From Roseomonas sp. AR75 (lineage in GTDB: Bacteria > Pseudomonadota > Alphaproteobacteria > Acetobacterales > Acetobacteraceae): a stretch of 64,000 nt of DNA. A model generated the notes under the pieces. That model did no database searches, was not told where the DNA came from, and saw only the letters and a list, made by a program, of their open reading frames with translations. The translations under genes and the position numbers were made by a program. Of the stretch, positions 52,311-60,172 are shown piece after piece. The number at the start of each line of letters is the position of its first letter. The stretch's first letter is position 1. The stretch covers positions 372,001 to 436,000 of the forward strand of contig NZ_STGB01000005.1 of the NCBI RefSeq assembly GCF_005222815.1, given 5' to 3'.

Positions 52311-53267
52311 TCAGACGACCCCCGCGCGCCCCATCTCCAGGAATTTCTCGCGCCGCCGGGCGCGCAGCGTGGCGCCGTCCAGCGCCATCAACGGGTCGAG
52401 GAAGGACCAGATCCGCTCGCCGACCGCCTCGATCATCGCCGTGGCGTCGCGATGCGCCCCGCCCAGCGGCTCCGGCACCACGGCATCCACCAGGGCGAGC
52501 TTGCGCAAATCCTCGGCCGTCATGCGCAACGCCTCGGCCGCCGTCGGCGCCTGCGCCGCGTCGCGCCACAGGATGGAGGCGCAGCCTTCCGGGCTGATCA
52601 CCGAATAGACGGCGTGCTCGAGCATCAGCACGCGGTCGGCAGCGGCCAGCGCGATGGCGCCGCCCGAGCCGCCCTCGCCGATGATCGTCGCCACGAAGGG
52701 CACCGGCGCTTCGAGCCCGGCCTCGATGGAGCGGGCGATGGCCTCCGCTTGGCCGCGCGCTTCCGCCTCGATCCCGGGGAAGGCGCCGGCGGTGTCCACG
52801 AAGGAGAGGATGGGCAGGCCGAAGCGCCCGGCGAGTTCCATCACGCGGCGCGCCTTGCGGTAGCCCTCGGGGCGGGCCATGCCGAAATTGTGGCGCACGC
52901 GGCTGTCGGTGTCGTGGCCCTTCTCGGTGCCGAGCACGGCCACGGCATGGCCGCGGAAGCGGCCGAGACCCGCGATCACCGCGGCGTCGTCGGCGAAGGC
53001 GCGGTCGCCGGCGAGCGGCAGGAAGTCCTCGATCAGCCGGCGCACATAGTCCATGGCCTTGGGCCGCTCGGGGTGGCGGGCGACCAGCGTCTTCTGCCAG
53101 GGGGTGAGCTTGGCGTAGGTCTGGCGCAGCAGCGCCTCTGCCTTGTCGCTGAGCTTGCCGACCTCGTCAGCGACGTCGATCCCGCCCGCGTCGGTGGTCC
53201 GGCGCAGTTCCTCGATCTTGCCTTCAAGCTCGGCGATCGGCTTCTCGAATTCCAGGAAGTGGCGCAT
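52311..53267 (-). CDS. accA: acetyl-CoA carboxylase carboxyltransferase subunit alpha
   Basis: A 318-residue AccA. With AccD it transfers CO2 from biotin to acetyl-CoA, the committed step of fatty-acid synthesis. Seen: MRHFLEFEKPIAELEGKIEEL at the start, GHDTDSRVRHNFGMARPEGYRKA, LPILSFVDTAGAFPGIEAEARGQ, and the oxyanion-forming IIGEGGSGGAIALAAADRV followed by YSVISPEGCASILWRD. Length and termini are standard. accA in many alphaproteobacteria stands apart from accD, as here. Confidence 0.96.
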   Translation of the reverse strand: MRHFLEFEKPIAELEGKIEELRRTTDAGGIDVADEVGKLSDKAEALLRQTYAKLTPWQKTLVARHPERPKAMDYVRRLIEDFLPLAGDRAFADDAAVIAGLGRFRGHAVAVLGTEKGHDTDSRVRHNFGMARPEGYRKARRVMELAGRFGLPILSFVDTAGAFPGIEAEARGQAEAIARSIEAGLEAPVPFVATIIGEGGSGGAIALAAADRVLMLEHAVYSVISPEGCASILWRDAAQAPTAAEALRMTAEDLRKLALVDAVVPEPLGGAHRDATAMIEAVGERIWSFLDPLMALDGATLRARRREKFLEMGRAGVV

Positions 53268-53361
53268 TGGCGCCGGGTGTTAGCCCGGAACGGGGGGCGG
53301 CGGAAGCGTGAGGGGCGGCGTTAACCCGGCGGCAACCGGCGTCGCATAGGCTGAGGGCGCG

Positions 53362-53652
53362 ATGTCCTCCGTCTCACCGCCGCTGGCGATCGTCACCCAT
53401 GTCTCGATGCGCGGGCAGCGCCATGCCGAGTCGCGCGCCGCCGACCGGGCGGAGCGCATGATGCTGACGGCCGGGGCCTCCGGCCTGCAGATCGGGCGGG
53501 GGCTGGTGGAGGCGGTGCAGGCCTCGCCCGATGCGCTGCGGGCGCTGACCGACCTGCACCAGGCGCGGCAGGCCTACAGGGCGCAGGCGGCGGTGGTGGA
53601 GTTGCGGGGGGCCGATGCGCGGTCGGCCGCGCTGATCCGCTGGTCGCTGTAG
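53362..53652 (+). CDS. small hypothetical protein
   Basis: A 96-residue protein starting MSSVSPPLAIVTHVSMRGQRHAESRAADRAERM. It is Ala/Arg-rich and mainly helical, with no signal or membrane segment and no family recognised. The Arg-rich N-terminus and lack of acidic patches might suggest nucleic-acid binding, but this is speculation. It is divergent from accA and convergent with ispH (6-base gap). Its GC-skewed third codon positions support real coding. Confidence 0.55.
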   Translation: MSSVSPPLAIVTHVSMRGQRHAESRAADRAERMMLTAGASGLQIGRGLVEAVQASPDALRALTDLHQARQAYRAQAAVVELRGADARSAALIRWSL

Positions 53653-53658
53653 CCGCCG

Positions 53659-54588
53659 CTATTCCGCGGCCTGCAGGCGGGTGGGAAGGCGGAAGGTGAC
53701 GTCCTCCGTGATGCCCGGCAGCGCCGAGACCTCCGCGGCGCCGAGGGCGCGGAGCGTGGCCACCACCTCCTCCACCAGGCGTTCGGGGGCGGAGGCGCCG
53801 GCGGTGACGCCGACGGTGGCGGCACCCCGCACCATCGCGGCCGTCAGCGCGCCGGCATCGGCGATGAGATAGGCGCGGGCGCCGCATTCCTCGGCGATCT
53901 CGCGCAGGCGGTTGGAGTTCGAGCTGTTGGCGGCGCCGACGACCAGCACGACCTCGCATTGCGTGGCGAGGTCGCGCACGGCGGTCTGGCGGTTCTGGGT
54001 GGCGTAGCAGATGTCGCGGGTGCCGGGGCCGACGGCGTCGGCGAAGCGGGCCTTGATCGCCTCGATCACGTCCTTCGTGTCGTCCACGCTGAGCGTGGTC
54101 TGCGTGACATAGGCGACCCGGCGATCCGTGGGGATCGGCAGCGCGGCGACGTCGGCGACGTCGGCGACCAGGTGCACCTCGCCATCGATCTGGCCGAGGG
54201 TGCCTTCCACCTCCGGGTGGCCGGCATGGCCGATCATGATGACGACGCGGCCTTCCCTGACGTAGCGGCGGCCTTCCACATGCACCTTCGTGACGAGGGG
54301 GCAGGTGGCGTCCAGCACATCGAGGCCGCGTTCGGTGGCGTGCTGTTCCACGGCGCGGGCGACGCCGTGGGCCGAGAAGATGGTCAGCGCGCCGGGCGGC
54401 ACCTCATCCAGCTCGTTGACGAAGACGGCGCCCTTGGCGCGGAGGTCCTCCACGACGTGCCGGTTGTGCACGATCTCGTGGCGCACATAGACGGGGGCGC
54501 CATGGCGGGCGAGGGCGCGCTCCACGATCTCGATGGCGCGCACGACGCCGGCGCAGAAGCCGCGCGGCTCGGCTAGAAGGATGCGCAT
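53659..54588 (-). CDS. ispH: 4-hydroxy-3-methylbut-2-enyl diphosphate reductase IspH
   Basis: A 309-residue Fe-S enzyme, last step of the MEP pathway, making IPP and DMAPP. The three cluster cysteines are in PRGFCAGVVRAIE, LDATCPLVTKVH and RDICYATQNRQ. Conserved His residues occur in RHEIVHNRHVV and GHAGHPEVEGT, the Glu in the latter being catalytic. The closing TAGASAPERLVEEVV block is standard. Together with ispE in this window it shows that the organism makes isoprenoids by the MEP route. Confidence 0.96.
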   Translation of the reverse strand: MRILLAEPRGFCAGVVRAIEIVERALARHGAPVYVRHEIVHNRHVVEDLRAKGAVFVNELDEVPPGALTIFSAHGVARAVEQHATERGLDVLDATCPLVTKVHVEGRRYVREGRVVIMIGHAGHPEVEGTLGQIDGEVHLVADVADVAALPIPTDRRVAYVTQTTLSVDDTKDVIEAIKARFADAVGPGTRDICYATQNRQTAVRDLATQCEVVLVVGAANSSNSNRLREIAEECGARAYLIADAGALTAAMVRGAATVGVTAGASAPERLVEEVVATLRALGAAEVSALPGITEDVTFRLPTRLQAAE

Positions 54589-54739
54589 GCGTCCCGGGTC
54601 CCTGGTCTTGAGGGAAGGATGTAGGACGCGCGGCGAAGTGTGAAGGGGGTTGTCAAGAAGGCTTGACAGTTGGGGGGAGAGAGCCGGGGGCGCGCGAGTG
54701 ATTTGCGCGGCGCCGAGCCTGGGAGCCCCCCGCACCCAA

Positions 54740-54766
54740 CCCTCTCCCCCCTTTGGGTGGAGAGGG
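54740..54766. repeat. CCCTCTCC/GGAGAGGG inverted repeat between gcrA and ispH
   Basis: An 8-bp perfect stem CCCTCTCC / GGAGAGGG with an 11-base loop in the 191-base gap between gcrA (upstream) and ispH on the minus strand. The rest of the gap contains nothing recognisable as a gene. Confidence 0.55.
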
Positions 54767-54779
54767 CTTGCAAAGGAGG

Positions 54780-55262
54780 TTAGGCGGCGTCCTCGCGGCG
54801 GTCGCGGGCCTTCACATAGGCGACGGCGGCGTGTTCCGGGCAGTACGGCTTGCCGGTCAGCGCCTCGGCCGCGCAGAAGCGGAAGCCGGGCTGGCCGGGC
54901 TCGCCGATGGGCCAGCAGCAGGCGCGGGCCGGGGAGAAGCGGGGGAAGCTGCGCACCACGGGGGCGGGCGGCGGCACGGCCACCGGGGCGAGCACCGGGG
55001 CGGGCGACGGGGCGACCTGCGGCAGCGTCAGGCGCGGGACCACGCCGGCGGGGCGCGGGGTGCGCACGGGCTGGGGCCGCGGCAGCGCCTCCCCGTTCGC
55101 ATCGCGGCGGATGGGCGAGGGGCGCGCGGGGAGGTTCAGGCGGTGCGCCTTGCCCACCACGGCGTTCTTCGAGATACCCATGCGGCGGCCGATCTCCGCC
55201 GTGGAGTGACCTTCCGCCCAGAGCGCGCGCAGGCGCTCGATGGCCTCGACCGTCCAGTCCAT
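54780..55262 (-). CDS. gcrA: GcrA family cell-cycle regulator
   Basis: A 160-residue GcrA homologue. The N-terminal DNA-binding helix-turn-helix is MDWTVEAIERLRALWAEGHS followed by TAEIGRRMGISKNAVVGKAHRLNL, nearly identical to the family pattern. A Pro/Val-rich linker leads to the C-terminal sigma-interaction region containing CCWPIGEPG, FRFCAAE and KPYCPEH. GcrA binds sigma70 and activates promoters carrying methylated GANTC sites. One GACTC (GANTC) lies upstream at 55339-55343. AGGAGG precedes the ATG by 8 bases. The family is confined to alphaproteobacteria, which supports the taxonomic assignment. Confidence 0.95.
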   Translation of the reverse strand: MDWTVEAIERLRALWAEGHSTAEIGRRMGISKNAVVGKAHRLNLPARPSPIRRDANGEALPRPQPVRTPRPAGVVPRLTLPQVAPSPAPVLAPVAVPPPAPVVRSFPRFSPARACCWPIGEPGQPGFRFCAAEALTGKPYCPEHAAVAYVKARDRREDAA

Positions 55263-55519
55263 ATCGCTGGCCTCCTGCCCCCTGACACCAGATACGGTAG
55301 GCCAGCGCGGGGGCGGGGCACAAGTTCTGGTTGTCTGCGACTCGGCAGAAAGCTGTGGATGGAAGTTTTCGGGTGCCCTCAGGCGCCGGGCGGCCGCATC
55401 CGCGGCCTTGGCTGCGCGCCACGCACTGAAGCGCCCAGCGGCCCTTACAGTCTGGGCGCGGGCGCCATTCGGCGCCTCGGCCGGCTGACGCCGGCCGCCT
55501 GTGTTGCGCCCGGCCGGCG

Positions 55520-56485
55520 TCAGAACAGCAGGCCCTTGCGCAGCATGCCGTGGACGCCCTTTTCGCCGTTGACGGTCTGGGTCACGCGGAAATCCACGGC
55601 GAGCGAGCAGAGCTGGTAGGCGTCGGCGGGGCTGACGTTCATGCGGGCGACGATGAAGGCAATCATCTCCCGCAGGGCCTGCTTCATGGCGAGGTCCAGA
55701 TCCTCGTTCAGGCCCATCGAGATGTAGTGGGTCTTCGTCTCGGCGCGGGGGAAGCGCAGCGCGGGGTCGGTGGGGCCGCCGCCCTTCTCGACGGTCAGGC
55801 GGAAATGGCCGGTGAGGCACATCTCCAGCGCATTGATGCAGACCTCGCCATCGCCCTGCACGCCGTGGCCATCGCCGGCGGAGAACATCGCGCCCGCGAC
55901 ATGCACGGGCAGCCAGAGGGTCGCGCCCTCCCCGATCTCCTTGTTGTCGAGGTTGCCGCCATGGGCGCGGGGTTCCTTGGTGGAGAGGCGGCCCCAGGCG
56001 GCGGGCGGGGCGACGCCCATGACGCCGAAGAAGGGGCTGAGCGGGATGGTCACGCCGGGGCCGACCGGCACGGTGCAGGTCATCGCCGCCTTGTCCACGG
56101 GGATGTGGAGCATGCGGGCGTAGGGAAAATCCTCGGGGAGCGTGCCGAAGAGGGGCCGAAAACCACAAAAGCCCCAGTCGTTGCCGAGCTCGATCTTCTC
56201 GATGTCCACGCGCAGCACGTCGCCGGGCTCGGCGCCCGCGACGGCGACGGGGCCGGTGATGATGTGCGGGCCCATGCGGGGCGGGTCGGCGGCGTGGATG
56301 GCGGCGAGCGCGGGGGGCACCTTCAGGCCCGACTCGGGCTTCGGCATGATTTCCGGGGCGCCGGAGACGCATTCGAGGACGACCAGGTCGCCGCTGGCGA
56401 TGCTGGCGACCGGGGGAAAGCCGGCGTCGAAGGCGCCGAAGCGCACCGTCTCGGGCGTTGCGGCAATGCGGTGGGTCGCTGGCAT
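55520..56485 (-). CDS. acetamidase/formamidase family protein
   Basis: A 321-residue FmdA/AmdA family amidohydrolase. Characteristic blocks are GDVLRVDIEKIEL, the metal-binding SAGDGHGVQGDGEVCINALEM, and VNGEKGVHGMLRKGLLF at the C-terminus (QTVNG...G). Such enzymes hydrolyse short aliphatic amides to ammonia and the acid, allowing their use as nitrogen sources. No ABC importer for amides or urea and no regulator are adjacent. The 257-base gap to gcrA contains no gene. Confidence 0.92.
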   Translation of the reverse strand: MPATHRIAATPETVRFGAFDAGFPPVASIASGDLVVLECVSGAPEIMPKPESGLKVPPALAAIHAADPPRMGPHIITGPVAVAGAEPGDVLRVDIEKIELGNDWGFCGFRPLFGTLPEDFPYARMLHIPVDKAAMTCTVPVGPGVTIPLSPFFGVMGVAPPAAWGRLSTKEPRAHGGNLDNKEIGEGATLWLPVHVAGAMFSAGDGHGVQGDGEVCINALEMCLTGHFRLTVEKGGGPTDPALRFPRAETKTHYISMGLNEDLDLAMKQALREMIAFIVARMNVSPADAYQLCSLAVDFRVTQTVNGEKGVHGMLRKGLLF

Positions 56486-56666
56486 TTTTTGGGGTCCGTG
56501 GCCTCTGCCTGGGGTGCGTGCGGTGCGGCAGATGATCGAAGGGGCGCGGCCCGGTCAATCCGGCCGGGACGGGCTTCGGGCGGCCGCGCGACGGCCTGCG
56601 CCGCCTTCGCGGGCAGGGCTGCGCCCGATGCGGGCATGCTTTCGATTCTTCCGGGGCCGTGGGCGG

Positions 56667-57242
56667 TCATTCGGTGCGGCGCCACGCGCGAAAATCGCCG
56701 GCGAGGAGGCGGTGGAGGAGGCGAAGCTCGGCCGCGACGGTGGCGAACAGCGTCGGGCTTTGTATCAGCGGCGCGATGCGCCGGACGTTTTCGGACAAAG
56801 CCGGCCAGGGGAGTTTTTCGGGCGGGCAGGGTAAGGCGTCGCGCAGGCCGAGGCGGTTGGCCATGAGGGTGACGGCCAGCGGCAGCAGCTTCGCGATGCG
56901 GCGGACGGCGCGGCAGATGCGCCAGCGCAGCGCTTCCCACCCGCCGAGGTCGCGGTCATCCGAGACGAGCAGCAATAACGTAGGAAAAATTCCGGCCTGG
57001 CCGGCGCGGCGGAGGGCGCGGTGGGCGGTGTCTGGCCTGCCCAGATGTTCCGGCAACTCCCGCCAGGGTTTGCGGGAGCAGGCGATCCAGAAGATGGCGT
57101 CCCAGAGTCGGCGGCGATCGGTGGGGCGGCCTGGGTTGCGGGGCGTGACGAGGGGTTCGAGGCGCGCCCACTCGGCGTCGGTCAGGGGGGACCAGGCGTG
57201 GGGGGCGGCGCGGCGGTGGGGGAGGCGCTGGTAGAGGGACAT
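56667..57242 (-). CDS. IS5-type DUF4096 domain protein lacking a DDE domain
   Basis: A 191-residue protein. Residues about 17-80 form the DUF4096 N-terminal domain of IS5-family transposases: LTDAEWARLEPLVTP, GRPTDRRRLWDAIFWIAC, PWRELPEHLG, then RALRRAGQAGIF. The remaining 110 residues are Leu/Arg-rich helices unlike a transposase catalytic core; no DDE residues, inverted repeats or target duplication are seen. It could be a transposase remnant or a domesticated DNA-binding protein. It is divergent from the truncated histidine-phosphatase gene. Confidence 0.7.
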   Translation of the reverse strand: MSLYQRLPHRRAAPHAWSPLTDAEWARLEPLVTPRNPGRPTDRRRLWDAIFWIACSRKPWRELPEHLGRPDTAHRALRRAGQAGIFPTLLLLVSDDRDLGGWEALRWRICRAVRRIAKLLPLAVTLMANRLGLRDALPCPPEKLPWPALSENVRRIAPLIQSPTLFATVAAELRLLHRLLAGDFRAWRRTE

Positions 57243-57358
57243 GGCTGGGAGCGTCGCGCGGCGGCGTGGGCGGAGTCAAGGATTCTGTTCCTAGATCGGC
57301 CGGTGACGCCGGCGGGGTCCGGCTTTGCAGGCGGGGACGCGACGCCATCTGCGCGCGC

Positions 57359-57805
57359 ATGAGGATGCGGTTGCGAGTCTTGGGGGCGGTGCTGGCGCTG
57401 GCGGGGCTTTGGCTGGCGGTGCCGATGCGGGGGGCCTCGGCCAGCGAGGAGGCGGCCTGGGCGGCGCTGCGGGAGGGCGGGATCGTGCTGTTCCGCCACG
57501 CCATCGCGCCGGGCGGCGGCGACCCGCCGGGGATGCGGCTGGGGGATTGCGCGACGCAGCGGAACCTGGACGCGGCGGGGCGGGAGCAGGCGCGGCGGAT
57601 CGGCGCGGCGATCCGCGCGGCCGGGGTGGAGGTGGGGGCGGTGCTGGCTTCAGGCTGGTGCCGCACGGTGGAGACGGCGGAGCTGGCCTTTCCCGGCCGG
57701 GTGGTGGTGGAGCCGGCGTTCAATTCCTTCTTCGGCGCTCGGGAAGAGGGGCCGGCGCGGACGGAGGCGGCGCGGGCGCTGCTGCTGGGCTCGCCGACGC
57801 TGTGA
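57359..57805 (+). pseudogene. truncated histidine phosphatase family protein
   Basis: A 148-residue remnant of a periplasmic histidine phosphatase (SixA/phosphoglycerate-mutase-like). Signal peptide about 1-28; the phospho-accepting site is VLFRHAIAPGGGDPPG. The blocks LGDCATQRNLDAAGREQARRIG, VLASGWCRTVETAELAF and FNSFFG follow the family. Homologues continue about 45 residues with a second catalytic His (VTHxVNI). Here the frame stops directly after TEAARALLLG, at the point where base composition changes to the AT-richer cassette. It is judged truncated by insertion or replacement and probably inactive. Confidence 0.75.
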
Positions 57806-57891
57806 GGCTTCATTTTCTTCGCGTTTTGTTTTACGGTCTCTCGTCCCTCACACCATGGGCACGCGGCGCAACCAAAAGATTGAGCCTGTAG

Positions 57892-59151
57892 ATGAACAGG
57901 AAATTTTCTGGAACTTATGAAGAGCTACAGGGAATTCCAACCCTTCGTGAATTTTGGAGAAAGATTTGCGGCGCGACAAAGTCCGATCCGGACCTTGGGG
58001 CTGCCAAAACATTTTGGTCTGCGTCACTTATCGGCAACGCCCATAGTAGGAACTTGGTCCAAGAAGCTTCGGCAGCCCTACTAGATGGTAATCTCGGCAG
58101 AGCCGACAGGCTCATTGGATGGGCGCTCGCCTATGTCCTCCTGGAGCGTAAACTCCTCGACTGTGTGGATGAGCGAGTTCTGATTTTTCAACCGCCGCTG
58201 GACTTCCACTCTAGGACTATGCCATTTCGGCAAAAAAGCGAAGAAGCGATAACGTTCCTAAATCAATCAATTATGAGTTTTATTGGTGAGGCCAGAATCT
58301 GTGGTGTTCTGAAAAAACAAGGCCTAGATCGGACTCGAGCGAGGCTCGTCCACAACGCAAGGATTCTTAATTTCATTTCAGGTCTGTGCCGCGCAAAGCA
58401 TGTTCGCGCCGAAAACGCGCTGCTGACCTGCGACACTACTTCTGGATTGATCTTGGAGGTCGAGAAGGACTTGAACTCTCTTGTTGAATCGCCGATGGAG
58501 AATGCTGGAGAATCTCTTGGTGCATTCCGCGGTATTCATCAGATACCCGAGCTGTTGGCTATTTTCTTCAACAAGACGGCTCATGATTACGTTAATTGCG
58601 CTGATGTGCGTGAGCGCGAATTAATTCTCTACGACGCGTGCGATGTGCTGAACTTGATGATTGAATCTCTGCATATATTATTCCTGAAAATGACGCCTCG
58701 CGCATACCACCAGATTCGCGACCATCTTGGCGACACAAGCGGCAGTCAATCAGATGCAATTTCGCGGAAGTTAATGCGAGAAAGTGCATTAGCTATTTTT
58801 TCTCTGTTGAACGCTCTTGACCGCAGCAACCTAGAACGCCGCATGTTGGCTCGGCTCTCGATTCTTGTTCGTTCGTGGCGCGATATTCACATTATGTTCC
58901 CACTATTCTACCTTGGTAGTCGAGGCGTCCGTTCGCTAATGGGGTCGCCCGACGCTCTCTCAGCGACGATCCGCATGCGGGATTCGATACAGGGGAAAGA
59001 CGGCTTTTATCCCGTTCCCGATGTAACCGAGTCTTCCGCCTTGGAGGGCATAGAAGGTTACATACAACCAGCGTTGTCCAGTATCACAAAGCGACGCTTC
59101 GCGGACGTTCAAGAACGCACCGGGTTTTACGCACGTCGGGGGAAGAAATGA
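57892..59151 (+). CDS. tryptophan 2,3-dioxygenase superfamily-like protein with N-terminal extension
   Basis: A 419-residue protein with much lower GC than its surroundings. The C-terminal half carries the ordered signatures of the TDO superfamily: HQIPEL (H216, Q217, E220), matching HQxxEL of the TDO distal site; MTPRAYHQIRDHLGDTSGSQ and following S, matching LTPxExxxFRDxLxPxSGxQS; and SWRDIH (W329, H333), matching the axial-heme WRxxH. The spacing H216 to SGSQS is 67 residues, close to that in Xanthomonas TDO. The segment between SGSQS and WRDIH is much shorter than in TDO. The first ~200 residues match nothing recognised. It starts at ATG 57892 right after an in-frame stop and overlaps the next gene by 4 bases. 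Substrate and activity are unknown. Confidence 0.75.
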   Translation: MNRKFSGTYEELQGIPTLREFWRKICGATKSDPDLGAAKTFWSASLIGNAHSRNLVQEASAALLDGNLGRADRLIGWALAYVLLERKLLDCVDERVLIFQPPLDFHSRTMPFRQKSEEAITFLNQSIMSFIGEARICGVLKKQGLDRTRARLVHNARILNFISGLCRAKHVRAENALLTCDTTSGLILEVEKDLNSLVESPMENAGESLGAFRGIHQIPELLAIFFNKTAHDYVNCADVRERELILYDACDVLNLMIESLHILFLKMTPRAYHQIRDHLGDTSGSQSDAISRKLMRESALAIFSLLNALDRSNLERRMLARLSILVRSWRDIHIMFPLFYLGSRGVRSLMGSPDALSATIRMRDSIQGKDGFYPVPDVTESSALEGIEGYIQPALSSITKRRFADVQERTGFYARRGKK

Positions 59152-60035
59152 GACGCGCTATAAGAGCGATGCGGAGCCAGACCGCCGAACACTATATCAT
59201 CAATACTATCGTTGCATTTGGGTTCCTAATCCTGGGTTCTCTTATTCCAAATTTGCAGAATTTCGCCGACATAAGTTGGACATCTGCCGTCCTGATAACT
59301 GCGATGCTAGTCACACTTGGTCTTATTCTAACGATTTTCTTGCGATTGCGAGACGATATTCAGCAATCGGTGACCGAACAGGCAGTCGCCGTCGAATGGT
59401 GCGACAACTTCGATCGCACAGCACAACTTGTAGACAGAGCGGAGCGATCCATAGTTGTTGCAACGGCGATTGGGGCGAAGCGCGACAATATTCTAAAAAC
59501 AGAATCGCGGTCCACTTATTTGGACCATATAACTCAGAAAATCCGCGAGGATGCCAATATTAGGTACTTACGTTTGATGCCCACTCACGAATACGAGGCG
59601 CTGAAGGATGGCCGCCTGACGCTTGCCGAGTGCGACAGCGCAGCGGCAAAGCATTTGGCTGCAGTCGCGCATGCTTTGCATTCACCTAACAACGGCGTTG
59701 TGCCGACCAAAGTGAATGTGAAGCTTACACCTCCTGTTGCCCTTCTGCCGAGTACTATAGTTATCGATGAAACACACGTATGTTTCGCGTTTCCTATGAA
59801 GACCAGCAGGGCGATCAATGGACACATCGAAACGACGATACGTGATGTGATCGTGATATCGGATTATTCTGGGAAAATACCAACAAGAGTTCGAGATATC
59901 ATTGAATCTGTCTCTCATCAAGGAATTGATATTCTCGGAGAGCTGGAGCGTTACATAGGCGATGTAAGGGACGACGTAAATTCTTTAGGACAAGCGGCGC
60001 ATGCATCGCCTGTTTTAATGAGAAATGATCGTTAG
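59148..60035 (+). CDS. membrane-anchored protein with degenerate PLD-like domain
   Basis: A 295-residue protein starting ATGA within the stop of the TDO-like gene. Two membrane helices lie at about 17-36 and 44-65. A cytoplasmic domain follows: RAERSIVVATAIGAKRDN, YLDHITQKIREDANIRYLRLMP, then STIVIDETHVCFAFPM and RDVIVISDYSGKIPTRVRD. This order of strands resembles the phospholipase D-like fold, with STIVIDETH standing where HxKxxxxD is normally found, so the catalytic His/Lys pair is missing. A sensor or effector-anchor role together with the upstream gene is inferred. It shares the lower GC content. Not recognised as a named family. Confidence 0.7.
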   Translation: MRRAIRAMRSQTAEHYIINTIVAFGFLILGSLIPNLQNFADISWTSAVLITAMLVTLGLILTIFLRLRDDIQQSVTEQAVAVEWCDNFDRTAQLVDRAERSIVVATAIGAKRDNILKTESRSTYLDHITQKIREDANIRYLRLMPTHEYEALKDGRLTLAECDSAAAKHLAAVAHALHSPNNGVVPTKVNVKLTPPVALLPSTIVIDETHVCFAFPMKTSRAINGHIETTIRDVIVISDYSGKIPTRVRDIIESVSHQGIDILGELERYIGDVRDDVNSLGQAAHASPVLMRNDR

Positions 60036-60172
60036 GCCAAGCAGTCACGTCCTTCTGTCCAGCTGAGCGGGGGCTGCAATCTGTCGGATTTCTGCCATGC
60101 ACACTCGGTGCGCCTCTCGATCGGCCGGCATCCACGCACATCTTTCGCAAGTTTCGGCACTTTGACTACGCC
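60036..60172. other. right junction of the GC-poor cassette, no gene
   Basis: 137 bases between the PLD-like gene and the stop of the convergent metalloprotease-like gene. Composition is intermediate. No remnant of the lost histidine-phosphatase 3' end, no direct repeat of the left junction and no clear terminator hairpin are seen. Confidence 0.5.

Noticed and set aside
57854..57958. A 21-codon frame (ATG at 57854) and a following short frame ahead of the TDO-like gene
   Set aside because: They overlap the real start, have no clear ribosome-binding site, and nothing shows that they are translated.
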